Positions 8,401-18,154 of a DNA stretch of 64,000 nt are shown here, piece by piece. How positions within the stretch are numbered: the first letter of the stretch is position 1; each line of letters opens with the position of its first letter. Below the pieces are notes generated by a model. The model searched no databases, was not told the origin of the DNA, and was given only the letters and a program-made list of their open reading frames with translations. The translations under genes were made by a program, and so were the position numbers. The stretch comes from Paraburkholderia tagetis (lineage in GTDB: Bacteria; Pseudomonadota; Gammaproteobacteria; Burkholderiales; Burkholderiaceae): NCBI RefSeq assembly GCF_022213065.1, contig NZ_JAKLJA010000002.1, forward strand, positions 124,001 to 188,000. Direction: 5' to 3'.

Positions 8401-11400
8401 GCCCGTGGACGTGACCGTCGAAAGCGAGCTGAGGCCGGTCGAGGCGGAAGTCGACAGCGTATCGAGGCTCGTCGACAGCGAGCTGGCGCTCGTGGAAGCC
8501 GAAGTGGACAGCGAATCGACGCCGGTCGAGAGGCTCGAGAGGTTGCTGTCGGTGGTCGACAGACCGGTCGAGAGCGACGAGAGACCCGTGGACGTCACCG
8601 TCGAAAGCGAGCTCAGGCCGGTCGAGGTCGACGTCGAGAGCGTATCGAGGCTCGTCGAGAGCGAGCTTGCGCTCGTGGAGGCCGAAGTGGACAGCGAATC
8701 GACGCCGGTCGAGAGGCTAGAGAGGTTGCTGTCGGTGGTCGACAGACCCGTCGACAGCGACGAGAGACCCGTGGACGTCACCGTCGAAAGCGAGCTCAGG
8801 CCGGTCGAGGTCGAGGTCGAGAGCGTATCGAGGCTCGTCGACAGCGAGCTTGCGCTCGTGGAAGCCGAAGTGGACAGCGAATCGACGCCGGTCGAGAGGC
8901 TCGAGAGGTTGCTGTCCGTGGTCGACAGACCGGTCGAGAGCGACGAGAGACCCGTGGACGTGACCGTCGAGAGCGAGCTCAGGCCGGTCGAGGCCGACGT
9001 CGACAGCGTATCGAGGCTCGTCGAGAGCGAGCTGGCGCTCGTGGAAGCCGAAGTCGACAGCGAATCGACGCCGGTCGAGAGGCTCGAGAGGTTGCTGTCG
9101 GTGGTCGACAGACCGGTCGAGAGCGACGAGAGACCCGTGGACGTCACCGTCGAAAGCGAGCTCAGGCCGGTCGAGGTCGACGTCGAGAGCGTATCGAGGC
9201 TCGTCGAGAGCGAGGACAGACCCGTGGACGTAACCGTCGAGAGCGAGCTCAGGCCGGTCGAGGCCGACGTCGAGAGCGTATCGAGGCTCGTCGACAGGGA
9301 GCTTGCGCTTGTGGAAGCTGAAGTGGACAGCGAATCGACGCCAGTCGAGAGGCTCGAGAGGTTGCTGTCGGTGGTCGACAGACCGGTCGAGAGCGAGGAC
9401 AGGCCCGTGGACGTGACCGTCGAGAGCGAGCTGAGGCCGGTCGAGGCGGAAGTCGAGAGCGTATCGAGGCTTGTCGACAGGGAGCTGGCGCTCGTGGAAG
9501 CCGAAGTGGACAGCGAATCGACGCCAGTCGAGAGGCTCGAGAGGTTGCTGTCGGTGGTCGACAGACCGGTCGAGAGCGAAGACAAGCCCGTGGACGTGAC
9601 CGTCGAGAGCGAGCTGAGGCCGGTCGAGGCCGAAGTCGAGAGCGTATCGATGCTTGTCGACAGGGAGCTGGCGCTCGTGGAAGCCGAAGTGGACAGCGAA
9701 TCGACGCCGGTTGAGAGGCTCGAGAGGTTGCTGTCCGTGGTCGACAGACCGGTCGAGAGCGAGGACAGGCCCGTGGACGTGACCGTCGAGAGCGAGCTGA
9801 GGCCGGTCGAGGCGGAAGTCGAGAGCGTATCGATGCTCGTCGACAGCGAGCTTGCGCTCGTGGAGGCCGAAGTGGACAGCGAATCAACGCCGGTTGAGAG
9901 GCTCGAGAGGTTGCTGTCCGTGGTCGACAGACCGGTCGAGAGCGAGGACAGGCCCGTGGACGTGACCGTCGAGAGCGAGCTGAGGCCGGTCGAAGCTGAG
10001 GTCGAGAGATTGTCGATGGCGGTCGACAGCGAGCTGACGCCCGTCGAGGTCGAGGTCGACAACGTGTCGATGCTCGTCGACAGGGAGCTGGCGCTCGTGG
10101 AAGCCGAAGTGGAGAGCGAATCGACGCCGGTCGAAAGGCTCGAGAGGTTGCTGTCGGTGGTCGACAGGCCAGTCGAAAGCGAGCTTAGACCCGTCGAGGC
10201 CGAAATCGAGAGCGTGTCGATGCTCGTCGACAGGGAGCTGGCGCTCGTGGAAGCCGAAGTGGACAGCGAATCGACGCCGGTCGAAAGGCTCGAGAGGTTG
10301 CTGTCGGTGGTCGACAGACCAGTCGAAAGCGAGCTCAGACCCGTCGAGGCCGAAGTCGACAGCGTATCGATGCTCGTCGAGAGCGAGCTGACGCTCGTCG
10401 AAGCCGAAGTGGACAGCGTATCGACGCCGGTCGAAAGGCTCGAGAGGTTGCTGTCGGTGGTCGACAGACCAGTCGAAAGCGAGCTCAGACCCGTCGAGGC
10501 CGAAGTCGACAGCGTATCGATGCTCGTCGACAGGGAACTGGCGCTCGTGGAAGCCGAGGTGGACAGCGAATCAACGCCGGTCGAGAGGCTCGAGAGGTTG
10601 CTGTCGGTGGTCGACAGACCGGTCGAGAGCGATGAGAGACCCGTGGACGTCACCGTCGAAAGCGAGCTCAGACCCGTCGAGGCGGAAGTCGACAGCGTAT
10701 CGATGCTCGTCGACAACGAGCTTGCGCTCGTGGAAGCCGAAGTGGACAGCGAATCAACGCCGGTCGAAAGGCTCAAGAGCTTGCTGTCGGTGGTCGACAG
10801 ACCAGTCGAAAGCGAGCTCAGACCCGTCGAGGCCGAAGTCGACAGCGTATCGATGCTCGTCGAGAGCGAGCTCGCGCTCGTGGAAGCCGAGGTGGACAGC
10901 GAATCAACGCCAGTCGAGAGGCTCGAGAGGTTGCTGTCGGTGGTCGACAGACCAGTCGACAGCGAGCTCAGACCCGTGGACGTCACCGTCGAAAGCGAAC
11001 TCAAGCCGGTCGAAGCGGAAGTCGACAGCGTATCGATGCTCGTCGAGGTCGACGTCGAGAGCGCGTTCAGACCCGTCGCTGTCGACGTGGACAGCGAGCT
11101 GATGCTGGTCGAAGACGACGAGGACAAATCCGCCAGTGCCGTCGACAGCGAATTGACGTTACCGCCGCTGTTGGCGGTCGCCGTCGAAAGGCTTTCGAGG
11201 CTGCTGTTGGTCGTCGAAAGGCCCGTGGACAGCGAATCGATGCCGGTCGAGAGCGATGACAAGCCCGTGGACGTCACTGTCGAAAGCGAGGAGAGCCCCG
11301 TCGAAGACGAAATCGACAGGCTGTCGAGGTTGCTGTTGGTCGTCGAGAGACCGGTCGAGAGCGAAGACAGGCCCGTGGAGGCCGAGGTCGAGAGCGAACT

Positions 11401-12744
11401 GACGCTCGTCGACAGGCTCGAGTCGCTCGTGCTCAACTGGGCGACCGTCACGGCGTCCTGCGGTGCCGAACCGTCCGCGACGTTGGTGATGCGGCGCAGC
11501 TCGGTCGCGTTGCCGACCGAGACTTCGGCCACAGGCGCTGCCGTGCCGGTGGCATAGCCGGTACCCGTCGGGGCGGCCGCGCCGGTCGTGCTGTTGGCGC
11601 CGATCGCCACGCTGTCCGCGTAGGCGGCGGTCGCGTTGGGGCCGATCGCCACAGCATTGGTCGCGCTGGCCGTCGTGGTGCTGCCAAGCGCCACCGCGCC
11701 GACGCCGCTGGCGGTCGTCGTGAGACCGAGCGAGATAGCGCCGCTGCCCAAGGCCTTGTTGGCGCTGCCGAGCGCAACCGCGCCGTCGCCGGTCGCGGTC
11801 TGCGCACGGCCAATAGCCACGGCGCCGCCCGCATCGGTCGTGCTGTTCGCATTCGTGGCGGCCGAACCGATCGCGACGTTCTGGCCGATCGCGCCTGCTA
11901 CCGAGCTGTCACCCTGAGCGATGCCATAGTTGCCTTGCGCAACGGCAAGATGGCCGAGCGCCACGCCCGAAGCGCCGGTTGCCGTCGACTGCGCGCCAAG
12001 CGCGATCGAGCTCGTGCCGTTTGCTTTTGAAAGCGAGCCGATGGCGATCGTGTCGGTGTTCGACGCAGTCGCGCCGATACCCGATGCGAACGAGCCTTGT
12101 CCGCTCGCCACGGAATAGATGCCGAATGCCACCGCGCCCGCGCCGTTCGCTTGTGCGCCGTAACCGCCTGCATAGGCTCCAAAGCCGTTTGCCTGCGTAT
12201 CGCAACCCATTGCGATGGTGTTCAAGCCCCACGACTGGGTCTGCGTGATCCCGTTGCCGGTTTCCGTGACGTAGCCGCGAGTGACGCTCGTATAGCCCGG
12301 TATGCCGGCGGTCTGGCCCGGCCCCACGTTGTAGGCGTCGTCGTAATTCAACACACTCTTCTGTACGCCGAAGCCATAGATGCCGCCGGTGAATTTGGAG
12401 TCGCCGCTACCATAGATGCCGGCGTAGCTGATATTCGTCAGGCGGTTGCAGTCGCCGTCGCCTACCATCGCTATCGAGTTCGCCGAGGCGCTCGCGCCCA
12501 GACCGCCGGAGCTAGCAGCTCTTACACTGGTGCCGGCACCGTTACTGGTCATGCCGGTATCGGTAATGGCGAATGACGCGAACGCGGGAGCTGGCGCGAG
12601 CATGGCCGCCAAGGAAGCGCCCGCCGCAACCGCGGCAAGCACCAATTTCGACTTGCAACGCTTGCCACGCGCCTTGTCCAGTTCGGATACAGCAACCCAG
12701 GCGCCTAGCGCCTCGTTCCATACACAACGATATGCCTTGTTCAT
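5485..12744 (-). CDS. Giant trimeric autotransporter adhesin (YadA/Hia type) with Ser/Thr repeat stalk
   Basis: A 2419-residue surface adhesin that should trimerise and export itself through its own outer-membrane barrel (type Vc secretion). The N-terminus carries an extended signal peptide region ([21 protein letters not shown]), then a Sec signal ending about AFA-S near residue 56. Residues about 150-400 are YadA-like head repeats of the AIGxxAxAxG type, followed by a neck ([16 protein letters not shown], about 415-440). Residues about 440-2150 form a coiled-coil stalk of 50- and 61-residue repeats, about 61% Ser/Thr, acidic and without Lys or Arg. A second small head (about 2200-2305), a second neck ([16 protein letters not shown]) and a YadA anchor ending in a terminal aromatic residue complete it. 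It is transcribed divergently from the DUF2827 operon. Ligand unknown. Confidence 0.95.
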   Translation of the reverse strand: MNKAYRCVWNEALGAWVAVSELDKARGKRCKSKLVLAAVAAGASLAAMLAPAPAFASFAITDTGMTSNGAGTSVRAASSGGLGASASANSIAMVGDGDCNRLTNISYAGIYGSGDSKFTGGIYGFGVQKSVLNYDDAYNVGPGQTAGIPGYTSVTRGYVTETGNGITQTQSWGLNTIAMGCDTQANGFGAYAGGYGAQANGAGAVAFGIYSVASGQGSFASGIGATASNTDTIAIGSLSKANGTSSIALGAQSTATGASGVALGHLAVAQGNYGIAQGDSSVAGAIGQNVAIGSAATNANSTTDAGGAVAIGRAQTATGDGAVALGSANKALGSGAISLGLTTTASGVGAVALGSTTTASATNAVAIGPNATAAYADSVAIGANSTTGAAAPTGTGYATGTAAPVAEVSVGNATELRRITNVADGSAPQDAVTVAQLSTSDSSLSTSVSSLSTSASTGLSSLSTGLSTTNSNLDSLSISSSTGLSSLSTVTSTGLSSLSTGIDSLSTGLSTTNSSLESLSTATANSGGNVNSLSTALADLSSSSSTSISSLSTSTATGLNALSTSTSTSIDTLSTSASTGLSSLSTVTSTGLSSLSTGLSTTDSNLSSLSTGVDSLSTSASTSASSLSTSIDTLSTSASTGLSSLSTGLSTTDSKLLSLSTGVDSLSTSASTSASSLSTSIDTLSTSASTGLSSLSTVTSTGLSSLSTGLSTTDSNLSSLSTGVDSLSTSASTSASSLSTSIDTLSTSASTGLSSLSTGLSTTDSNLSSLSTGVDTLSTSASTSVSSLSTSIDTLSTSASTGLSSLSTGLSTTDSNLSSLSTGVDSLSTSASTSASSLSTSIDTLSISASTGLSSLSTGLSTTDSNLSSLSTGVDSLSTSASTSASSLSTSIDTLSTSTSTGVSSLSTAIDNLSTSASTGLSSLSTVTSTGLSSLSTGLSTTDSNLSSLSTGVDSLSTSASTSASSLSTSIDTLSTSASTGLSSLSTVTSTGLSSLSTGLSTTDSNLSSLSTGVDSLSTSASTSASSLSTSIDTLSTSASTGLSSLSTVTSTGLSSLSTGLSTTDSNLSSLSTGVDSLSTSASTSASSLSTSLDTLSTSASTGLSSLSTVTSTGLSSLSTGLSTTDSNLSSLSTGVDSLSTSASTSASSLSTSLDTLSTSASTGLSSLSTVTSTGLSSLSTSLDTLSTSTSTGLSSLSTVTSTGLSSLSTGLSTTDSNLSSLSTGVDSLSTSASTSASSLSTSLDTLSTSASTGLSSLSTVTSTGLSSLSTGLSTTDSNLSSLSTGVDSLSTSASTSASSLSTSLDTLSTSTSTGLSSLSTVTSTGLSSLSTGLSTTDSNLSSLSTGVDSLSTSASTSASSLSTSLDTLSTSTSTGLSSLSTVTSTGLSSLSTGLSTTDSNLSSLSTGVDSLSTSASTSASSLSTSLDTLSTSASTGLSSLSTVTSTGLSSLSTGLSTTDSNLSSLSTGVDSLSTSASTSASSLSTSLDTLSTSTSTGLSSLSTVTSTGLSSLSTGLSTTDSNLSSLSTGVDSLSTSASTSASSLSTSLDTLSTSASTGLSSLSTVTSTGLSSLSTGLSTTDSNLSSLSTGVDSLSTSASTSASSLSTSLDTLSTSASTGLSSLSTVTSTGLSSLSTGLSTTDSNLSSLSTGVDSLSTSASTSASSLSTSLDTLSTSASTGLSSLSTVTSTGLSSLSTGLSTTDSNLSSLSTGVDSLSTSASTGLSSLSTVTSTGLSSLSTGLSTTDSNLSSLSTGVDSLSTSASTSASSLSTSLDSLSTSASTGLSSLSTVTSTGLSSLSTGLSTTDSNLSSLSTGVDSLSTSASTGLSSLSTGLSTTDSMLDSLSTSTSTGYLELSTGLSSLSTLTSTSVSSLSTGVVSLSTGMVSLSTVVVSLSTSASTGIASLSTGLDTTNSNLNSLSSSTSSSVASLSTGLDTTNSNLNSLSTSTSTGIASVSTGVQSLSASTSSSVASLSTGLDTTNSNLNSLSTSTSSSVASLSTGLDTTNSNLNSLSSSTSSSVASLSTGIDTTNSNLNSLSTSTSSSVASLSTGIDTTNSNLNSLSTTTSAGFVSLSTGMDALSTSIDTTNSSLQSLSTAAASSTGGVNSLSTMVTDLSASTSTGISSLSTGLSTVSSEVSSLSTTVAPVVQMIDAANAAGNAFMGTLAGGMNNDGSVQTRGATGGAIHNVSAQDCASVNGVDATGSGLCATANGEGATAYGSNANATGNNSTAMGYRATTQNANTVAVGAGSIAAGSNGTAVGVNSRASGQGSVAVGYGASAPGANSVAIGQGSVATEDNTVSFGTARAERRLTNIAAGIAPTDAATVSQLGSVQSNVNNVARTAYAGTALAMAMSGTYLPSLNAGEKTVGVGFGSYQGYSAVAVNFKGLSGNGRWGYGAGVSTTGHDVGVNAGVGWKW
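7200..11160 (-). repeat. Tandem 183-bp/150-bp repeats encoding the adhesin stalk
   Basis: About 21 tandem copies of a coding repeat. The full unit is 61 codons; a short form of 50 codons lacks one 11-residue segment ([11 protein letters not shown]). Short forms are concentrated near the N-terminal end of the stalk and long forms near the C-terminal half. Neighbouring copies are nearly identical in DNA, which points to recent duplication or gene conversion and to likely length variation between strains. Confidence 0.93.
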
Positions 12745-13222
12745 ACCACCCTCGGGATCAGACTCATGAGCCTTAACCAGCTCTTTGAATTCGGTTTTTA
12801 ACCGGCCAGACGCGTTTCCGCTTTTTCATTTGGAAATCGAATACGCCAAGCATTCCATCCGGCACTGCCCCGCTCTATAGAATTCCTTCTATTCCCGCTG
12901 GCTAAACCCCCGATCTCGGATTTTTCCTAGCCGCATGCGGCGTCGTCGAGCCGGAAAGCGCGCGTTTCCACGGCCCGATCCACCGAACCTTTAAATTCGT
13001 ATAAATCGTCGTTTCAGTTCTTTACGCCGATAACGAATTGCCCGGCCTTTCGAATTTTTACTGTGTTCATTCCGGCGAATAAACCCCGGTGCACCCGCCA
13101 CGCGGATTAATTCGAGATATTCGAATTAATCCGATATCGCCACTTCCGTCGCGCGCGCACACTGCTTCACATAGCAGGTCCCAGCAATCAACAGCGCCGG
13201 TACACGGCACGGAAAACACATC
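12745..13222. promoter_or_regulatory. Divergent control region between the adhesin and the DUF2827 operon
   Basis: 478 bp with no credible gene. It is less GC-rich than its surroundings, has several AT-rich stretches, and must hold both divergent promoters. The adhesin has a good ribosome site (GAGGGTGG) just before its ATG; the first DUF2827 gene has a weak one. A perfect inverted repeat at 13103-13133 is listed separately. I could not pick out convincing -35/-10 pairs. Confidence 0.6.
13103..13133. promoter_or_regulatory. Perfect 13-bp inverted repeat upstream of the DUF2827 operon
   Basis: CGGATTAATTCGA at 13103-13115 and its exact reverse complement at 13121-13133, with GATAT between. 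It ends 89 nt before the first DUF2827 start. AT-rich, with no T tail, so an operator is more likely than a terminator. It could also fold in the leader RNA. Confidence 0.7.
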
Positions 13223-14380
13223 ATGAGAATCGGCATTTCGGTGCTCAGCCATGAAGGCCAGAACATCTGGCAAAACGGGCTCGGCCAAAACGTCATCTTC
13301 ATCGCACAGGCTTTCCAGCGGCTCCCGTTCGTGGAGTCCGTCGTACTCATCGACGTCGGCAGCGAACAGCGTTTGCCGCAACAGGTCGACGCAATCGCAC
13401 CGGGTCTGGCCGTTCTCACGCAGCGCGAAGCCACGGACGCCGTCGACGTGGTCATCGAGATGGCCGGCGCGCTCGACAACGCGTGGCTCGATCTGATGCG
13501 TGCGCGCGGCCGCAAGGTGGTCTATTACTGCTGCGGACAACCCTATGTGGGGCTCGTGGAGCCGGCAGTGTTCAACAAGCCCGTGCACACCTCGCGCCCC
13601 GACCGCTGCGACGAGATCTGGGTCGTATCGAAAGACCGTCTGCACGTTCCGATGCTGCGCACGCTGCACCGCTGCCCCGCGCACGTGGTGCCTTATGTCT
13701 GGCATGCGGGCTTTCTGCAGGCGCGCATCGCCGAGGTCGCCCGCCACGGCCTGGAGTATGGCTACGCAACGGAGCGCAACCGCAGCATCCGCGCAGCCGC
13801 CGGCGGCGCGCTGCGCGTGGCGATCTTCGAGCCGAATATCTCGGTGGTGAAATGCTCGAGCATCCCGATGCTCGCCTGCGACGAGGCATATCGGGCCGAC
13901 CGCGCGAGCGTGGCCGCCCTGCACGTGCTCAACACGCTGCACATGAAAGATCATCTGACGATGCTGCATCTCGCCAACTCGCTCGATCTCGTGCGCGAGC
14001 ATCGCGCCACCTTCCATGGCCGGCACGACATCGTCGGCTTCATGGGGCAGCACGCAGACGCCGTCGTCGCGCACCAATGGGACAACGACCAGAACTACAG
14101 CTATCTCGACGCGCTGTACGGCGACTACCCGCTGGTTCACAACTCGCCGTGGCTCGCCGGCTTTGGCGCGGGCTACTACTACACGGGTTTCGACGCTCAC
14201 GAAGGCGGCCAGCAACTGATTGCCGCCGCACGGACTCACGACGCGGGGCTCGATGCATATCGCATCCGCACGCGCGCCGTTTTCGACGCGGTCGATCCTT
14301 ATAACGAAGACAATCTGCAAGCCTATGCCGAGCGCCTGCAGGCGCTCGCTGAAAGCACCCCGATCCGGAGGTCTGTATGA
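13223..14380 (+). CDS. DUF2827 family protein, glycosyltransferase-like (copy 1)
   Basis: A 385-residue cytosolic protein of the DUF2827 family, which is largely confined to Burkholderia relatives. It starts with a Rossmann-like strand and a motif shared by all three copies (IWQNGLGQN, about residues 15-25). The C-terminal half has FEPNISVVK, VAHQWDNDQNY and YPLVHNSPW, laid out like the C-terminal sugar-nucleotide domain of GT-B glycosyltransferases. No signal peptide or membrane segment is visible. Its stop overlaps the start of the next gene (ATGA). It is divergent from the adhesin gene, so glycosylation of the Ser/Thr-rich stalk is the natural hypothesis, but activity is not shown by sequence alone. 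Confidence 0.85.
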   Translation: MRIGISVLSHEGQNIWQNGLGQNVIFIAQAFQRLPFVESVVLIDVGSEQRLPQQVDAIAPGLAVLTQREATDAVDVVIEMAGALDNAWLDLMRARGRKVVYYCCGQPYVGLVEPAVFNKPVHTSRPDRCDEIWVVSKDRLHVPMLRTLHRCPAHVVPYVWHAGFLQARIAEVARHGLEYGYATERNRSIRAAAGGALRVAIFEPNISVVKCSSIPMLACDEAYRADRASVAALHVLNTLHMKDHLTMLHLANSLDLVREHRATFHGRHDIVGFMGQHADAVVAHQWDNDQNYSYLDALYGDYPLVHNSPWLAGFGAGYYYTGFDAHEGGQQLIAAARTHDAGLDAYRIRTRAVFDAVDPYNEDNLQAYAERLQALAESTPIRRSV

Positions 14381-15591
14381 ACACGCCCGAAACCGCCCAG
14401 CCGCCCGTGCAACGCCGCGTGCCCCGGACCTCCGCCAAGCGCAGCCGTGCTGCGTCGAAGCCGCAAGGCCTCAAGGTCGGCGTCTCGCTCTACGTGCGCA
14501 AGGGCGAGCAATCGCTCTGGGAAAACGGCATCTTCCAGAACTGCCTGTTTCTCGTGATGCTCCTGCGCAAGGTGCCATCGGTAGCGGAGGTCTATCTCGT
14601 GATCGGTGGCGGCGATGGCGACATCGACGACGCGCAGCGCTTCGTCAAGGACGCGCCCGCGCCGCTCATCGACATGGCCGACGCGGCCACACGGCTCGAT
14701 TTGATGATCGAGATGAGTGCGCAGCTCGATCGCGCATGGATCGCAAACTTTCGCGAGCGCGGCGGCAAGGTCGTCTCGATGCGCGTGGGCAACGACTATG
14801 TAATCGACATCGAGCGCATGACCTTCAACCTGCCGCACGCGCTGCTCATCAGCGGCGCGCGCTACGACGAGATCTGGACGCTCCCCGAGTACGAGACCAC
14901 CTGCATGCCGTACTACCGCAGCGCCATGCGCGCACCGGTGCGCATCATGCCCCACCTCTGGAGCCCGCTCGTGCTCGAAAAGGCCGCCGCCGCGCTGCCC
15001 GAAGGCCAGCGCTTCGGCTATGAGCCGGGACGCCGCCGCTGGCGCGCGGGCATCTTCGAGCCGAACATCTGCATGGTCAAGACCAGCCAGATTCCCATGC
15101 TGTGCTGCGAGAGCGCACACCGCGCGAATCCCGATGCGCTGGAGCATGTCTGGGTCTACAACACGTTCAAGTCGAAAGAGCACGCGGGCTTTCGCAGCTT
15201 CGCCAATAGTCTCGACATTGCGCGCCACGGGCTTGCATCGTTCGAAGGGCGCTTCCCGTTCTACCAGGTCATGGCCCAGCACGTGGATGCGATCGTTACG
15301 CATCAATGGGAGAACCCGCAGAATTACCTGTACTACGAAGCATTGCACGGTGGCTATCCACTCGTGCACAACTCGCACCTGATTGGCAACTGCGGCTATC
15401 GCTACCACGATTTCGACTGCGAGGAAGGCGGGCGTGCCCTGCTGCACGCGCTCGCCACACATGACACGGATCTGGCCTCGTACCGGCGCGATGCGCAAGC
15501 GTTCCTCGCGACGCTGCACCCCGAGTACGCCGACAACGTCTACGCCTACGGCGCAGCCATCGCTGCGCTGTTCGAAAAGGAAACAGTATGA
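14377..15591 (+). CDS. DUF2827 family protein, glycosyltransferase-like (copy 2)
   Basis: A 404-residue paralogue of its two neighbours. A basic, probably flexible N-terminal extension of about 30 residues precedes the common motif LWENGIFQN. It keeps the shared C-terminal signatures FEPNICMVKTSQIP, VTHQWENPQNY and YPLVHNSHL followed by GYRYHDFDCEEGG. Translation is coupled at both ends by 4-nt ATGA overlaps. The divergence between copies is large enough to suggest different donors or acceptors, for example sequential addition of different sugars (inference). Confidence 0.85.
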   Translation: MNTPETAQPPVQRRVPRTSAKRSRAASKPQGLKVGVSLYVRKGEQSLWENGIFQNCLFLVMLLRKVPSVAEVYLVIGGGDGDIDDAQRFVKDAPAPLIDMADAATRLDLMIEMSAQLDRAWIANFRERGGKVVSMRVGNDYVIDIERMTFNLPHALLISGARYDEIWTLPEYETTCMPYYRSAMRAPVRIMPHLWSPLVLEKAAAALPEGQRFGYEPGRRRWRAGIFEPNICMVKTSQIPMLCCESAHRANPDALEHVWVYNTFKSKEHAGFRSFANSLDIARHGLASFEGRFPFYQVMAQHVDAIVTHQWENPQNYLYYEALHGGYPLVHNSHLIGNCGYRYHDFDCEEGGRALLHALATHDTDLASYRRDAQAFLATLHPEYADNVYAYGAAIAALFEKETV

Positions 15592-16757
15592 GCACCGCCA
15601 CGCAAAACGGCTCGAGCAAAGCCAGGGGCCTCAGGATCGGCATCACGATCGGGCTTCACCAGCCCAACGAGACACTCTGGAACAACGGCATCAAGCAGAA
15701 CGCCGTGTTCCTCGCCGACACGCTGCGGCACTGTCCGGGCGTCGCAAGCGTCATGCTCGTCAACACGACGGCCGTGCCGGTGACGCGCGAGCTGCCATGG
15801 AATCTCGACCGATGGCCCACGCGTGGGTTCGACGAGGCGAAGGACAAGATCGACGTCATGATCGAACTGGGCGGCCAGTTGGACGGCGAGCGCACCGCGT
15901 GGCTGAAGGCTCGCGGCGTGCGGCTGGTCTCGTACTGCTGCGGGTTCGAGTACATCCACGCCACGGAAGGGATCCTCTTCAACAAGCCGATGTGGAACGG
16001 CAATCTGTTCGTCAATCAGCGCTACGACGACATCTGGGTCATTCCTCAGGTGGCCGGCAACAGCCAGTCCTATCTAGAGGTGCTGCGTCGCACGACGGGG
16101 CGCGTCGTGCCGTTCGTATGGAGTCCGACGTTTCTCGAGGAGCGCACCCGCGCACTGCCGGGAGGCGGCGTATACGCGCCGCGCGACGAAGGCCGCGCGC
16201 CGGCACGGCTCACGGTGATGGAGCCCAACATCAACATCGTGAAGTTCTGCCTCTACCCCGCGCTGATCGCGGAGCTCGCCTACCGCGCCCGTCCCGAAGC
16301 CATCGAACTGCTTCAGGTGACCAATGCACTGAAGCTCGCGCAGGAGAATCGCGATTTCATCGCGCTGATGAACCAGCTGGATATCGTGCGCGAGCACAAG
16401 GCGCTGTTTCTCGGCCGCTACGACACGCCGACCTTCCTGGCGCAGAACACCGACGTCGTGGTCTCACACCAGCTGGAAAACCCGCTGAACTACTTCTATC
16501 TGGAGGTGTGCTGGCAAGGCTACCCGCTCGTGCACAACGCCACGCTGTGCCGCGGGCTCGGCTACTACTACGAGGCCAACGATGCCCATGACGGCGCGCG
16601 GCGGCTCATCGAGGCAATCGATGCGCGCGGGCACGATGCCGCCGCCTGGCGCATGAGCCAGCGCCGGGCGATCGCGCGCTTCCTGCCGTTCAACGAGCAG
16701 GTCGTGAAAACGTATCAGGCACTGCTCGACGATTTGATGGCGCGGCCGCTGCGCTAG
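15588..16757 (+). CDS. DUF2827 family protein, glycosyltransferase-like (copy 3)
   Basis: A 389-residue third paralogue, starting inside the stop codon of copy 2. Motifs are LWNNGIKQN near the N-terminus, then MEPNINIVKF, VSHQLENPLNYFY and YPLVHNATL followed by GYYYEANDAHDG. It has HQLEN where the others have HQW(D/E)N. No export signal. It ends the operon; the convergent AI-2E-family gene begins 66 bp further on. Confidence 0.85.
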   Translation: MSTATQNGSSKARGLRIGITIGLHQPNETLWNNGIKQNAVFLADTLRHCPGVASVMLVNTTAVPVTRELPWNLDRWPTRGFDEAKDKIDVMIELGGQLDGERTAWLKARGVRLVSYCCGFEYIHATEGILFNKPMWNGNLFVNQRYDDIWVIPQVAGNSQSYLEVLRRTTGRVVPFVWSPTFLEERTRALPGGGVYAPRDEGRAPARLTVMEPNINIVKFCLYPALIAELAYRARPEAIELLQVTNALKLAQENRDFIALMNQLDIVREHKALFLGRYDTPTFLAQNTDVVVSHQLENPLNYFYLEVCWQGYPLVHNATLCRGLGYYYEANDAHDGARRLIEAIDARGHDAAAWRMSQRRAIARFLPFNEQVVKTYQALLDDLMARPLR

Positions 16758-16823
16758 GGCTTATTAGCGTGAACAGGCCCTGGGCACTCGAGCCGCGCTT
16801 GAGGGGGAAGTTCCGGCGCGGCT

Positions 16824-17888
16824 TCAGGCGGGGGTGGTCGGCGCCTTGCTCATCCAGGCAGTGAGCAGCGCCGACGACACCGCCAGGATCACCGGGCCGA
16901 TGAAGAGGCCCACGATGCCGAACGCGAACATGCCGCCCAGCACGCCGGAGAGGATCAGCAGCATCGAGAGGTTCACGCCGCGCCGGATCAGCGCCGGCCG
17001 CACCACGTTGTCGAGCATGACGACCATCACCGACCAGACCGCGAGCAGGATTGCCGCGACGCGCGCGTCGTGCATGAACAGCCAGGCAATGCCGCCGATC
17101 AACGGCAGGCCCGGACCGATTTGCGCGAGGCAGAGCAAGAGCATCAAGGCGGTGAGCACGCCCGCGCCCGGCACCCCGGCCACCGCGAGGCCAATGCCGC
17201 CCAGCGCCGATTGCAGCACCGCCGTGACGACGATGCCGAGCGCGACCGCGCGAATCGAGGCCCCTGCGAGCTGCACGGCCTCCGGGCCGTGGTTCGGGGA
17301 AACGCGCGCGGAGAAGCGCGTGATGAAGGACGCCGCTTGCTCGCCCTGCATATACAGCACGCCCGTGATAACCACGGTGACGAACATGTGCATCACGAAC
17401 ACGCCCACCGATGCCGCGTGGCCGATGAGCCAGTGCGCCGCGATCGACACGTAGGGTTCGAGCTGCGCGAGCAGCCCGCCGGGGCCCGCATCCGAGAGCG
17501 ACTGCCATTCGTTGGCCACGCGCGAGCCCACCACGGGCACATCGTGAATCCAGCCGGGCGGCGGCGGCAAGGTGTACTGGGGCAACTGGCGGATCAGATC
17601 CATGATCTCGCCGCCGTGCGCCGCGAGCGTCGAGATCGCTTCATAGAGCGGCAGGACGATCACGACCAGCAGGATCAGCAGCATGACGAGGGTGGCGAGC
17701 CCGCGCCGCTTGCCCACGCGCCGCTCGACGGCGAGCATCGCGGGCCAGGTTGCGACCACGATGGTCGTTGCCCAGATCAGCCCTGGAAGGAACGGGCGCA
17801 TGACGTACAGGGAGCCGACCGTCAATGCGCAGAGAATCGCAACGACAAACAGTACGCGAGCAATATCTGGCAGGTCTTGCGACTTCAC
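16824..17888 (-). CDS. AI-2E family transporter (YdiK-like membrane protein)
   Basis: A 354-residue polytopic inner-membrane protein of the AI-2 exporter superfamily, members of which act as permeases or Na+/H+ antiporters. GTG at 17888 is chosen because AGGAG lies 7 nt upstream; the longer open frame upstream does not look coding. Hydrophobic segments occur near the N-terminus (VLFVVAILCALTVG, GLIWATTIVVATW), around LATLVMLLILLVVIVLPLY and in the C-terminal half (MLLILSGVLGGMFAFGIVGL). The intervening region (LPPPPGWIHDVPVVG) is the usual soluble loop. Substrate unknown. Confidence 0.87.
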   Translation of the reverse strand: MKSQDLPDIARVLFVVAILCALTVGSLYVMRPFLPGLIWATTIVVATWPAMLAVERRVGKRRGLATLVMLLILLVVIVLPLYEAISTLAAHGGEIMDLIRQLPQYTLPPPPGWIHDVPVVGSRVANEWQSLSDAGPGGLLAQLEPYVSIAAHWLIGHAASVGVFVMHMFVTVVITGVLYMQGEQAASFITRFSARVSPNHGPEAVQLAGASIRAVALGIVVTAVLQSALGGIGLAVAGVPGAGVLTALMLLLCLAQIGPGLPLIGGIAWLFMHDARVAAILLAVWSVMVVMLDNVVRPALIRRGVNLSMLLILSGVLGGMFAFGIVGLFIGPVILAVSSALLTAWMSKAPTTPA

Positions 17889-17917
17889 GGGCTCTCCTCG
17901 CGGCAGGCAGGCCGCCG

Positions 17918-17944
17918 CATTAATCACATTAACCACATTAATCA
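17918..17944. repeat. Three 9-bp direct repeats upstream of the AI-2E-family gene
   Basis: CATTAATCA, CATTAACCA, CATTAATCA stand head to tail, 30-56 bp upstream of the permease start and also in the region upstream of surE. Spacing of about one helical turn suggests cooperative protein binding or a relic of slippage. Confidence 0.55.
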
Positions 17945-18154
17945 ATAACGCATCGGACTCGAACCTGAGCGGCGGCAGCGTGCTCCAGAGCCCGGCCGCG
18001 CGGCCCGCAAGCACGACGCCGCCGACCCGCTAGTCTATCCCGGATAGGCTCTGATCCGTCGCGAAATAGCGCTGATTCGGCCCGATCGACGATAATGGCC
18101 GCTCCCCCCTTCCGCCCGCGCGCCCACCTTCCCCACCTCCGAAAGAGACCCGCC

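Noticed and set aside
7200..11160. CRISPR-like repeat array
   Set aside because: Units are 150-183 bp, contiguous, in frame and coding; there are no unique spacers and no cas genes.
7190..11557. Uninterrupted 1455-codon frame antisense to the adhesin stalk ([15 protein letters not shown] repeats)
   Set aside because: It mirrors the tandem repeat: one stop-free unit is copied about 21 times. No ribosome site, domain or independent signal; the sense strand has a complete adhesin plan.
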